Origin: Streptomyces canus
GTDB lineage: Bacteria; Actinomycetota; Actinomycetes; Streptomycetales; Streptomycetaceae
Assembly: GCF_041435015.1 (NCBI RefSeq)
Contig: NZ_CP107989.1
Location: 8,618,001-8,682,000 of the forward strand
Length of the DNA: 64,000 nt
Reading direction: 5' to 3'
A program made the position numbers and the translations under genes. Shown here one piece after another: positions 25,222 to 33,310 of this stretch. The notes under the pieces were generated by a model that was not told the DNA's origin, made no database searches, and saw only the letters and a list, made by a program, of their open reading frames with translations. Each line of letters starts with the position of its first letter. Position 1 is the first letter of the stretch.

Positions 25222-26756
25222 GGCCTCACCTCGGGATGCGCGGCCAGTAGTGTCTCCACGGTGTCGGCCTCCTCGGGGCGCTTGTCCTCGCGGTAGCGGA
25301 CCACGCGCGCGAAGCGGAGGGTGACTCCGGCCGGGTAGCGGGTCGACTTCTGGAGGCCGTCGTAGGCGATCTCGACGACGAGTTCGGGCCGTACGGTCAC
25401 CACGTGACCGCTGCTGTCGGCGGCCAGCTCCTGGAGCCGTTCGGTCTGCCAGGTGAGCATCGCGTCGGTCATGCCCTTGAAGGTCTTGCCGAGCATGGCG
25501 AAGCCGCCGTCCGCCGTACGGGCACCGAGGTGCAGGTTGGAGAGCTTGCCGGTGCGGCGGCCGTGGCCCCACTCGGCGGCCAGCACCACCAGGTCGAGGG
25601 TGTGCACGGGCTTGACCTTCAGCCAGGAGGCGCCGCGCCGGCCCGCGCTGTAGGAGGCGTCGAGGGACTTCACCACGACGCCCTCGTGGCCGCGCCTCAG
25701 GGTCTCGGCGAGGAACTCCTCGGCCGCCACCAGGTCCTGCGGACCGGACACCAGCGTGCGCCGGACCCGCATCGGCTCGGGCACCAACCGGGCCAGCTCC
25801 GCGTGCCGTTCGGCGAAGGGCAGGTCGAGGAGGTCGCGGTCGTCGACGGACAGGGCGTCGAAGAAGACGGGGGAGACGGGGACCGTCTCGGCGGCCGTCG
25901 TCACGTCCACGCGGGAGCCGACCCGGCCCGCGGTCTCCTGGAAGGAACGGGGGCGCCCGTCCTCGTCGAACGCGATCACCTCGCCGTCCAGGATGAACCG
26001 CTCGCCCCTCAACCCCAGCGCGGCAGCCGTCAGCTCGGGCAGCCGGTCGGTGATGTCGTCGAGGGTGCGCGTGTACAGCCGTACGGCATCCCCGTCCCGG
26101 TGGATCTGGACGCGGATGCCGTCCAGCTTCTCCTCGACCGCGCAGGTGCCGAGCTTCTCGACCGCCTCGGCCACCGAGGAGGCGCTGTGCGCCAGCATCG
26201 GCAGGACCGGGCGGCCGACGGTGAGGCGGAAACGGTCCAGGGCGGACGGGCCGTCGGTGAGCAGGGTCTCGGCCACCGTCTGGAGGGAGCCCGCCAGCAT
26301 CACGGCACGCCGTACGTCGGCCGGAGGCGCCTCCGTCGCCAGGGCGAGCCCCTCCGTGGCGACCGCGTCCAGCGCCCCCTGCCGTACCTCTCCGCTGATC
26401 AGCCCGAACAGGAACCGCTGTTCGTCCTCGGTGGCCGCGCCCAGCAACTCACCCACCAGCCGGGCGCGTTCGGCCTGCGAGCCCGCGCCCGCGACCTTGC
26501 CCAGCTCGCTGAGCAGCGCGTCCACCTCGCGCACGGTCAGGGTCGGCTCGGCGGCCGGGGCGACCGGGCGGCTCAGCACCTTCCAGCCGACGCCGAGCCG
26601 GCCTTGCGGGAGCCGTCCGGCCAGGTACGGGATGACGATCGGGACGTCGTCCGCCTCGGCGTCCCGGAACAGTTCGGCGAGAAGTGCGATCTTCCGGGAC
26701 CGCGCCGAGGTGGCGGCGACGTCCTGGGACACGTGTGCCAGCCGGGCAAGCAGCAT
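25218..26756 (-). CDS. ATP-dependent DNA ligase, LigB type
   Basis: A 512-residue ligase. The nucleotidyl lysine lies in motif I, EEKLDGIRVQIHRDG (about residue 208). Later motifs are FILDGEVIAF, HEGVVVKSLDASY and ASWLKVKPVHTLD, and the OB-fold C-terminus carries RPELVVEIAYDGLQ. The N-terminal 190 residues form the DNA-binding domain of the archaeal/LigB class. These are accessory repair ligases next to the NAD-dependent replicative LigA. ATG at 26756 (MLLARLAHVSQDVAA) fits family N-termini; an in-frame start 33 nt upstream adds an unlike tail. Coupled to a Nudix gene downstream. Confidence 0.92.
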   Translation of the reverse strand: MLLARLAHVSQDVAATSARSRKIALLAELFRDAEADDVPIVIPYLAGRLPQGRLGVGWKVLSRPVAPAAEPTLTVREVDALLSELGKVAGAGSQAERARLVGELLGAATEDEQRFLFGLISGEVRQGALDAVATEGLALATEAPPADVRRAVMLAGSLQTVAETLLTDGPSALDRFRLTVGRPVLPMLAHSASSVAEAVEKLGTCAVEEKLDGIRVQIHRDGDAVRLYTRTLDDITDRLPELTAAALGLRGERFILDGEVIAFDEDGRPRSFQETAGRVGSRVDVTTAAETVPVSPVFFDALSVDDRDLLDLPFAERHAELARLVPEPMRVRRTLVSGPQDLVAAEEFLAETLRRGHEGVVVKSLDASYSAGRRGASWLKVKPVHTLDLVVLAAEWGHGRRTGKLSNLHLGARTADGGFAMLGKTFKGMTDAMLTWQTERLQELAADSSGHVVTVRPELVVEIAYDGLQKSTRYPAGVTLRFARVVRYREDKRPEEADTVETLLAAHPEVRP

Positions 26757-26796
26757 GCAGCCATCGTGCACCGGAGGCGGCGGGTCCACACCCCGA

Positions 26797-27732
26797 CTAA
26801 CTTCCTATGGTCGCGTCGAGGTCGCTCATCAGCAGTTCCCCGTTGATCGTGGCCGCCGCCCGGTACCCGGCGCTCGCCGCGTTGATCACCTGCTCCGCGA
26901 AGCCGGCCGCGTTGCCCACGGCGTACACACCGGGCACGGTCGTCTGCCCGTTCCCGTCGACCACGGGGTAACTGCCGAAGGGCGTCTCCTGGAGCTCGGC
27001 TCCGAGCCGCTCCAGCAGGCCGTTCTGCGGGACGGCCCGGGGCGCGGTGAAGACGACCTCGCGTGCGTGCGTCGTGCCGTCCTCCAGCCGTACGGCCGTG
27101 AGCCGGTCGTCCGTCACGATCAGTTCGGCGACCTCGCCGGGCACCACGCCGACACCGGCCGCGGCCAGCCTGCGCAGATCGTCGTCCGAGAGCTCGGACT
27201 CGGCGACCGTGTGCAGGAAGAGCGTCACGTCCTTCGACCACTGGGAGACCATCAGCGCCTGGTGCACGCTGAGCAGAGTCGTGGCGAGCACGCCGAAGGC
27301 CTGGTCGCGGACCTCCCAGCCGTGGCAGTACGGGCAGTGCAGGACGTCCTTGCCGAAGCGCGCCGCGACACCGGGCACGTCCGGGAGCTCGTCCTTGAGG
27401 CCGGTCGCGACGACGAGGCGACGGGCCTTGAACACCCGCCCGCTCGCCAGCGTCACCGCGAAGCCCGGGGCGACCTCGACCACGCGATCCCGGACCAGCT
27501 CGACGCCGTACCCCTTGATCTCCTCGCGCCCGATCGCCAGGAACTCGGCGGGCGGCACGCCGTCCCGGGTGAGAAAGCCCTGCATGTGCGCGGCGGGCGT
27601 ATTGCGTGGTTCGCCCGCGTCGACGACCAGGGTGTGGCGCCGGGCCCGGCCCAGGACCAGGGCGGCGGACAGGCCTGCCGCGCCGCCACCGACCACGATC
27701 ACTTCGTATGTCTCGCCGTATGTCTCGGTCAT
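26797..27732 (-). CDS. Thioredoxin-reductase-like FAD/NAD(P) oxidoreductase with CPYC motif
   Basis: A 311-residue two-dinucleotide-fold flavoprotein: N-terminal VIVVGGGAAGLSAALVLGRA, redox cysteine pair in VLHCPYCHGWEVR (about residues 131-140), and a terminal FAD motif GVYAVGNAAGFAEQV. The second (NADPH) Rossmann glycine motif is degenerate (GVLATTLLSVHQAL). Ferredoxin-like thioredoxin reductases and gliotoxin-type dithiol oxidases share this pattern, so it may be an oxidase rather than a reductase. It is divergent from an XRE-cupin regulator gene with 64 bp between starts, a pairing that suggests direct regulation. Confidence 0.85.
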   Translation of the reverse strand: MTETYGETYEVIVVGGGAAGLSAALVLGRARRHTLVVDAGEPRNTPAAHMQGFLTRDGVPPAEFLAIGREEIKGYGVELVRDRVVEVAPGFAVTLASGRVFKARRLVVATGLKDELPDVPGVAARFGKDVLHCPYCHGWEVRDQAFGVLATTLLSVHQALMVSQWSKDVTLFLHTVAESELSDDDLRRLAAAGVGVVPGEVAELIVTDDRLTAVRLEDGTTHAREVVFTAPRAVPQNGLLERLGAELQETPFGSYPVVDGNGQTTVPGVYAVGNAAGFAEQVINAASAGYRAAATINGELLMSDLDATIGS

Positions 27733-27761
27733 GCCGCCACGGTCGCTCCGCGGGCGCGGGA

Positions 27762-27790
27762 TTGACAAACAACTTTGCTGATTCTGCAAT
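27762..27790 (+). promoter_or_regulatory. Sigma-70-type promoter with embedded inverted repeat, leaderless start
   Basis: TTGACA (27762-27767), a 17-bp spacer and TGCAAT (27785-27790) are followed by ACGGGT and the ATG of the XRE gene at 27797. Transcription would start at or next to the ATG, giving a leaderless mRNA; no ribosome site is present. TTGC-N7-GCAA (27775-27789) lies inside the spacer and over the -10, a good place for autorepression. The same DNA must serve the divergent flavoprotein gene. Confidence 0.65.
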
Positions 27791-27796
27791 ACGGGT

Positions 27797-28369
27797 ATGA
27801 GTACCGACGACGTTCTCGCCGAAGTGGGTCCCAGGCTCAGGCGGCTGCGGAAGGACCGGGAGGTGACCCTCGCGGCGCTCTCGGAGACGACGGGCATCTC
27901 CGTGAGCACGCTCTCCCGGCTGGAGTCCGGTCTGCGCAAGCCCAGCCTGGAGCTGCTGCTGCCGATCGCCCAGGCCCACCAGGTGCCGCTCGACGAACTC
28001 GTCGGCGCCCCGCCGGTCGGCGATCCCCGGGTGCGGTCCGCACCGCTCGAACGGCACGGGCGCACCTTCTGGCCGCTCACCCGGCAGCCCGGCGGCCTGC
28101 AGGCCTTCAAGGTGCTGGTGCCGCGCCGCGAGGAGGAGCCGGAGCTGCGCACCCACGAGGGCTACGAGTGGCTGTACGTCCTGGCGGGGCGGCTGAGGGT
28201 GGTGCTGGGCGAGCACGACGTGGTGATGACGGCGGGCGAGGCGGCGGAGTTCGACACCCGGGTGCCGCACTGGTTCGGGTCGACGGGGGAGGGACCGGCG
28301 GAGTTCCTCAGTCTGTTCGGGCCGCAGGGGGAGCGGATGCACGTACGGGCGCGTCCCCGGAAGGCGTGA
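27797..28369 (+). CDS. XRE-family regulator with C-terminal cupin domain
   Basis: A 190-residue regulator. The N-terminal helix-turn-helix is at about 8-65 (LRRLRKDREVTLAALSETTGISVSTLSRLESGLRKP) and a cupin sensor at about 105-180 (HEGYEWLYVLAGRLRVVLGEHDVVMTAGEAAEFDTRVPHWF). It is divergent from the CPYC flavoprotein gene and probably controls it. The ATG is directly downstream of a consensus-like promoter and has no Shine-Dalgarno, so the message is likely leaderless. Ligand unknown. Confidence 0.9.
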   Translation: MSTDDVLAEVGPRLRRLRKDREVTLAALSETTGISVSTLSRLESGLRKPSLELLLPIAQAHQVPLDELVGAPPVGDPRVRSAPLERHGRTFWPLTRQPGGLQAFKVLVPRREEEPELRTHEGYEWLYVLAGRLRVVLGEHDVVMTAGEAAEFDTRVPHWFGSTGEGPAEFLSLFGPQGERMHVRARPRKA

Positions 28370-28477
28370 GCGGGCGTTCTCCCTCTCGTCGGGGACAACT
28401 GGACGATCACGCAGGTAGGTTCACCGGATGCACGAGATATCGCCCGGGGTCCACTCCGCGGCAGGGCAGGCCGCCCG

Positions 28478-30136
28478 GTGACCGATGTGACCCGTTCCCC
28501 CGTCGTCGGCACCCGTCCGACGACAGCGCCCCGCGACTGGCAGGCGCGCCTTCGCCGATTCGGGTACGCGGCCCGGCCGGGAACCGACCTCCGCGAACGT
28601 CTCGTTCCACGCTTTCCGAAGTCGTCGGTGTGGGACTGGCTGGGGCCGGTGCTGGTCGCCGTCCTGGCCGGGGCGATCCGCTTTTGGCACCTCGGCCGGC
28701 CGCGGGCCGTGATCTTCGACGAGACCTACTACGCCAAGGACGCCTGGTCCCTGCTGCGCCTCGGCTACGAGGGCAATTGGCCGGACCGGAAGATCGCCGA
28801 TCCGCAGATCCTCGCCCACCCGCAGGTCGTCTCGCTCTCCGACACGGGGGCGTTCGTCGCGCACCCGCCGACGGGCAAGTGGGTGATCGCCCTCGGCGAG
28901 TGGATGTTCGGCCTCACCCCGTTCGGCTGGCGCTTCATGACGGCGGCCCTGGGCACCCTGTCGGTGCTCATGCTGTGCCGCATCGGACGCCGGCTGTTCC
29001 GTTCGACGCTGCTGGGCTGTCTGGCCGGCGTCTTCCTCGCGGTGGACGGTCTGCATGTGGTGATGAGCCGCACCGCCCTGCTGGACCTCGTCGTCATGTT
29101 CTTCGTCCTGGCGGCGTTCGGCTGCCTGCTGGTCGACCGGGACCACGCGCGGGGCCGGCTCGCGGCGGCCCTGCCGGTCGGCGAGGACGGCCGCGCGCGC
29201 CCGGACGAGCACACCGCCGACCACACCGGAACCGGACTGCGTCCCTGGCGACTCGCCGCCGGCGTCTTCCTGGGGCTGGCGGCCTCCTCCAAGTGGAACG
29301 GCCTGTACGTGCTGGTCTTCTTCGTGCTCCTGGCGGTGCTGTGGGATGTCGGCTCCCGCCGCGTGGCCGGGGCCAGTGACCCCTACCGGGCGGTGCTGCG
29401 CAAGGACCTCGGCCCGTCGGTCCTGTCCCTGGTCCCGGTCGCGTTGACGACCTATCTGGCGACCTGGACCGGCTGGTTCCTGTCCGACGACGGCTACGGA
29501 CGCCACTGGGCCGACGGCCGCGGCGGCACCTGGTCATGGATCCCCGCCCCGCTCCGCAGCCTGTGGCACTACGAGTACCTGGTGTACGACTTCAACGTGG
29601 GGCTGCACACCCCGCACAAGTACCAGTCCAGCCCCTGGAGCTGGCTGGTCCAGGGCCGACCCGTGCTGTTCGACTACCAGTCGCCGAAACCCGGCCAGGA
29701 CGGCTGCGCCACGTCGGTCGACTGCTCCCGGACCGTCCTCGCCCTCGGTACACCGCTGCTGTGGTGGGCGGCGTGCGGCGCCCTGCTCTATCTGCTCTTC
29801 CGCTGGGCGCTGCGCCGCGACTGGCGGGCCGGCGCCGTCCTGTGCGCGGTGGGCGCGGGATACCTGCCCTGGTTCCTGTACCAGGACCGTACGGCCTTCT
29901 CCTTCTATGCGGTGGTCTTCGTGCCGTATCTCTGCCTGGCCGTGGCGATGACGGTGGGCGCGATCCTGGGGCCCCCGGGGGCGGACCGCAGACGGCGCAC
30001 CCAGGGCGCGGTGGCCGCGGGCGCCCTCGTCCTGCTCATCGCCTGGAACTTCATCTACTTCTTCCCGCTCTACACGGGGGAGACGATCCCGTACGCCGAC
30101 TGGCACTCCAGGATGTGGCTGGACACCTGGATCTGA
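28478..30136 (+). CDS. pmt: Polyprenyl-phosphate-mannose protein mannosyltransferase (Pmt, GT39)
   Basis: A 552-residue polytopic membrane glycosyltransferase that O-mannosylates exported proteins from polyprenyl-phosphate mannose. The catalytic acidic loop after helix 1 is present (VIFDETYYAKDAWSLL), followed by FVAHPPTGKWVIALGEWMFG and a dozen hydrophobic helices. Helix 4-5 text (GVFLAVDGLHVVMSRTALLDLVVMFF) and the late loop PSSWSWLVQ-like region (YQSSPWSWLVQGRPVLF) match bacterial Pmt. The start is GTG at 28478 with a weak AGGGCAGG upstream. No glycosylation partner gene is adjacent. Confidence 0.92.
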   Translation: MTDVTRSPVVGTRPTTAPRDWQARLRRFGYAARPGTDLRERLVPRFPKSSVWDWLGPVLVAVLAGAIRFWHLGRPRAVIFDETYYAKDAWSLLRLGYEGNWPDRKIADPQILAHPQVVSLSDTGAFVAHPPTGKWVIALGEWMFGLTPFGWRFMTAALGTLSVLMLCRIGRRLFRSTLLGCLAGVFLAVDGLHVVMSRTALLDLVVMFFVLAAFGCLLVDRDHARGRLAAALPVGEDGRARPDEHTADHTGTGLRPWRLAAGVFLGLAASSKWNGLYVLVFFVLLAVLWDVGSRRVAGASDPYRAVLRKDLGPSVLSLVPVALTTYLATWTGWFLSDDGYGRHWADGRGGTWSWIPAPLRSLWHYEYLVYDFNVGLHTPHKYQSSPWSWLVQGRPVLFDYQSPKPGQDGCATSVDCSRTVLALGTPLLWWAACGALLYLLFRWALRRDWRAGAVLCAVGAGYLPWFLYQDRTAFSFYAVVFVPYLCLAVAMTVGAILGPPGADRRRRTQGAVAAGALVLLIAWNFIYFFPLYTGETIPYADWHSRMWLDTWI

Positions 30137-30197
30137 GGGCGAGCTTCCCTGATACGTTACGGAGCTTCTGCCGCCCGACGACAAGAGAACCAACCCC

Positions 30198-31034
30198 GTG
30201 ACGACCGTCGCTTACCAAGGTGAACCCGGATCCAACTCGGCGACCGCCGCGCACACCCTGTACCCCGGGTGCGCCGAGCAGCCCTGCACGAGTTTCGAGC
30301 AGGCTCTGGACGCGGTGACGCTCGGCACCGCCGACCTCGCCGTGATCCCGGTGGACAACTCCGCGGCCGGTCGGGTGGCGGACGTCCACCATCTGCTGCC
30401 CGAGTCGGGGCTGTTCATCATCGCCGAGCACTTCCTCGCCATCCGCTTCGACCTGATGGGCGTGCCCGGGGCGACACCGGATCAGGTGGAGTGCGTGCGC
30501 AGCCATGTGCATGCCCTCGGGCAGTGCCGCAAGGTGCTGCGGGAGGGCGGCTGGCGCACCCTCGTCACCGACGACACGGCCGGAGCGGCGCGCGAGGTGG
30601 CCGAGCTGGGCGACCCGCGGCACGCGGCGCTCGCCCCGCCCGCCGCGGCCGGACTCTACGGTCTCGACGTGCTGCGTCCCGGGGTCGAGGACGATCCGGA
30701 CAACACCACCCGGTTCGTCGTCCTGTCCCGCGAGTCCGTCGTGGCCCCGCACACCGGGGAACCGACGATGACGAGCCTGTTCTTCTCCGTGCGCAACATC
30801 CCCAGCGCGCTCTTCAAGGCGCTCGGCGGGTTCGCCACCAGCGGGGTGAACCTCACGAAGATCGAGAGCTATCAGATCGGCGCGGGGCTGAACGCCAGTC
30901 GCTTCTACGCCGAGATCGAGGGCCACCCCGACGAGCAGCACGTCGCCCTGGCCCTGCACGAACTGGGGTTCTTCTCCACCGAGGTACGCATCCTGGGTGT
31001 CTACCCGTCCCATCCGCACCGGCTGGAGCACTGA
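30198..31034 (+). CDS. pheA: Prephenate dehydratase
   Basis: A 278-residue monofunctional prephenate dehydratase, converting prephenate to phenylpyruvate for phenylalanine synthesis. The N-terminal catalytic domain shows VAYQGEPGSNSATAAHTLYP, AVIPVDNSAAGRVADVHHLL and the NTTRFVVLSRES motif. The TTRF threonine is essential in this family. A C-terminal ACT domain (about 195-270; SLFFSVRNIPSALFKALGGF, LTKIESYQIGAGLNAS) binds phenylalanine for feedback control. GTG start at 30198, 61 bp after pmt, with only a weak purine stretch upstream. Confidence 0.9.
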   Translation: MTTVAYQGEPGSNSATAAHTLYPGCAEQPCTSFEQALDAVTLGTADLAVIPVDNSAAGRVADVHHLLPESGLFIIAEHFLAIRFDLMGVPGATPDQVECVRSHVHALGQCRKVLREGGWRTLVTDDTAGAAREVAELGDPRHAALAPPAAAGLYGLDVLRPGVEDDPDNTTRFVVLSRESVVAPHTGEPTMTSLFFSVRNIPSALFKALGGFATSGVNLTKIESYQIGAGLNASRFYAEIEGHPDEQHVALALHELGFFSTEVRILGVYPSHPHRLEH

Positions 31035-31163
31035 ACGGCCGCGTTTCGTTCGTCAGGACACTTTCTCTCCATGGGCTGTTCCCTGATCGGCAAGCGACCG
31101 CTTAGTATGCGGGGAACCCCGGTCAGACCCCGGCATGACGACGCAGCCCCGTGGAGGCCCCCC

Positions 31164-32132
31164 ATGCAGGCTTGGCAAGTGCACGAGAACGGCGAGCCGA
31201 GCGAGGTGATGCGCCTCGCGGACGTGGCGCAGCCCGTTCCCGGTGACGGCCAGGTCCTGCTGAAGGTGCGCGCCGCCAACATCAACTTCCCGGACGTGCT
31301 GATGTGCCGCGGCCACTACCAGGTCCGCCCGCCGCTGCCCTTCACGCCCGGCGTGGAGATCTGCGGCGAGACCGAGGACGGACGGCGCGTGATCGCCAAC
31401 CCCGCACTGCCGCACGGCGGTTTCGCCGAGTACGCCGTCGCCGACGCCGCCGCTCTGCTGTCCGCACCCGACTCGCTGGACGACGCCGAGGCCGCCGCCC
31501 TGCACATCGGCTACCAGACGGGCTGGTTCGGGCTGCACCGACGGGCCCATCTGGAAGCCGGTGAGACGCTGCTCGTCCACGCTGCCGCGGGAGGGGTCGG
31601 CAGCGCGGCCGTGCAGCTCGGGAAGGCGGCCGGGGCCACCGTCATCGGTGTGGTCGGCGGTGCCGAGAAGGCGGCCGTCGCCCGGGAGCTGGGCTGCGAC
31701 GTGGTGATCGACCGGCGGAGCGAGGACGTCGTCGCCGCCGCGAAGGAGGCCACCGGGGGCCGGGGCGCCGATGTGATCTACGACCCCGTGGGCGGCGAGG
31801 CCTACACGCAGTCGACCAAGGTCGTCGCCTTCGAAGGGCGGATCGTGGTCGTCGGCTTCGCCAGCGGGACCATCCCGAGCCCCGGTCTCAACCACGCCCT
31901 GGTGAAGAACTACGCGATCCTGGGCCTGCACTGGGGCCTCTACAACACCAAGAATCCGAAGCTGGTCCAGCACTGCCACGAGCAGCTCACCGAACTGGCC
32001 GCCCGGGGTGCGATCAAGCCGCTGGTCAGCGAGCGGGTGCCGCTCGCCGGGGCCGCGGACGCCGTGCAGCGCCTCGGCGACGGGGTGACCACCGGCCGGA
32101 TCGCCGTCGTACCCACGGGAGCACAGGCATGA
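31164..32132 (+). CDS. Quinone oxidoreductase-like medium-chain reductase
   Basis: A 322-residue zinc-independent MDR enzyme (NADPH:quinone oxidoreductase type). The cofactor motif is LLVHAAAGGVGSAAVQLGKAAG and the N-terminal GroES-like domain includes AANINFPDVLMCRGHYQ. ATG at 31164 with GGAGG upstream is chosen; an in-frame ATG 93 nt earlier adds unrelated sequence. It is the first gene of a tightly coupled operon: its stop overlaps the next start by 4 nt, and the two following genes encode acyl-CoA dehydrogenase subunits. It may act as an enoyl-type reductase or redox partner in that pathway. Confidence 0.9.
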   Translation: MQAWQVHENGEPSEVMRLADVAQPVPGDGQVLLKVRAANINFPDVLMCRGHYQVRPPLPFTPGVEICGETEDGRRVIANPALPHGGFAEYAVADAAALLSAPDSLDDAEAAALHIGYQTGWFGLHRRAHLEAGETLLVHAAAGGVGSAAVQLGKAAGATVIGVVGGAEKAAVARELGCDVVIDRRSEDVVAAAKEATGGRGADVIYDPVGGEAYTQSTKVVAFEGRIVVVGFASGTIPSPGLNHALVKNYAILGLHWGLYNTKNPKLVQHCHEQLTELAARGAIKPLVSERVPLAGAADAVQRLGDGVTTGRIAVVPTGAQA

Positions 32133-33310
32133 CCGACGCAGCCGAACTCAAGCGCCGCACCGCCGAGTTGCTGGCCGCACACCCTCCCGCGACCACGGAC
32201 CGGCTCGACTTCCTCAAGGCCCGTTTCGACGCGGGCCTCGCCTGGGTGCACTATCCGGAGGGCCTCGGGGGCCTGAACGCGCCCCGCTCTCTCCAGGCCG
32301 TCGTGGACGCCGAGTTGGAGGCCGCGGGCGCTCCCGACAACGACCCGCGGCGCAACGGCATCGGCCTCGGCATGGCCGCGCCGACGATCCTCAGGTACGG
32401 CACCGAGGAGCAGAAGCAGCGCTTCCTGCGGCCCCTGTGGGTGGGGGAGGAGGTCTGGTGCCAGCTGTTCAGCGAGCCCGGCGCCGGGTCCGACCTCGCC
32501 GCACTCGGCACCCGGGCCGTGCGGGAGGGCGACAGCTGGGTGGTCAACGGGCAGAAGGTGTGGACGTCCGGCGCCCACAACTCCCGCTGGGCCATCCTCA
32601 TCGCCCGCACCGACCCGGACGTGCCCAAGCACGCGGGCATCACCTACTTCCTCTGCGACATGACCGACCCCGGTGTCGAGGTGCGGCCGCTGCGCCAGAT
32701 CACCGGCGAGGCCGAGTTCAACGAGGTCTTCCTCACCGACGTCCGCATCCCCGACAGCCGCCGGCTCGGCGAGGTCGGCGACGGCTGGAAGGTCGCGCAG
32801 ACCACGCTGAACAACGAGCGCGTCGCGATCGGCGGCATGCGGCTGCCCCGCGAGGGCGGCATGATCGGCCCGGTCTCCAAGACCTGGCGCGAGCGCCCCG
32901 AACTGCGCACCCAGGACCTGCACCAGCGCCTGCTGAAGCTCTGGGTCGACTCCGAGGTCGCCCGCCTCACCGCGGAGCGCCTGCGCCAGCAGCTCGTCGC
33001 CGGACAGCCGGGGCCCGAGGGCGCCGGCATGAAGCTCGCCTTCGCCCGCCTCAACCAGGAGATCAGCGGCCTGGAGGTCGAACTGCGCGGCGAGGAGGGC
33101 CTGTTGTACGACGACTGGACCTTGCGACGCCCGGAGCTGGTGGACTTCACCGGCCGCGACGCCGGCTACCGCTACCTGCGCTCCAAGGGCAACAGCATCG
33201 AGGGCGGGACCAGCGAGGTCCTGCTGAACATCGTCGCCGAGCGCGTCCTGGGCCTCCCGGCCGAGCCGCGTACCGACAAGGACGTCGCCTGGAAGGACCT
33301 GTCCCGATGA
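32129..33310 (+). CDS. Acyl-CoA dehydrogenase, catalytic-type subunit of an adjacent pair
   Basis: A 393-residue acyl-CoA dehydrogenase (FEPGAGSDLAA-like motif as FSEPGAGSDLAALGTR; RPLRQITGEAEFNEVFLTDV). Its C-terminus has SIEGGTSEVLLNIVAERVLGLP, the EGxTS segment associated with FAD binding and, in many members, the catalytic Glu. The gene overlaps both neighbours by 4 nt (ATGA), so it is co-translated with a second, divergent dehydrogenase subunit. This arrangement is that of alpha2beta2 heteromeric enzymes of steroid or branched-chain side-chain oxidation (FadE/ChsE type). Substrate unknown. Confidence 0.9.
   Translation: MTDAAELKRRTAELLAAHPPATTDRLDFLKARFDAGLAWVHYPEGLGGLNAPRSLQAVVDAELEAAGAPDNDPRRNGIGLGMAAPTILRYGTEEQKQRFLRPLWVGEEVWCQLFSEPGAGSDLAALGTRAVREGDSWVVNGQKVWTSGAHNSRWAILIARTDPDVPKHAGITYFLCDMTDPGVEVRPLRQITGEAEFNEVFLTDVRIPDSRRLGEVGDGWKVAQTTLNNERVAIGGMRLPREGGMIGPVSKTWRERPELRTQDLHQRLLKLWVDSEVARLTAERLRQQLVAGQPGPEGAGMKLAFARLNQEISGLEVELRGEEGLLYDDWTLRRPELVDFTGRDAGYRYLRSKGNSIEGGTSEVLLNIVAERVLGLPAEPRTDKDVAWKDLSR

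Noticed and set aside
27775..27789. TTGC-N7-GCAA before the XRE gene as another IclR site
   Set aside because: Outer bases differ from GTTGC/GCAAC and it sits in the XRE gene's own promoter; autoregulation is the simpler explanation.
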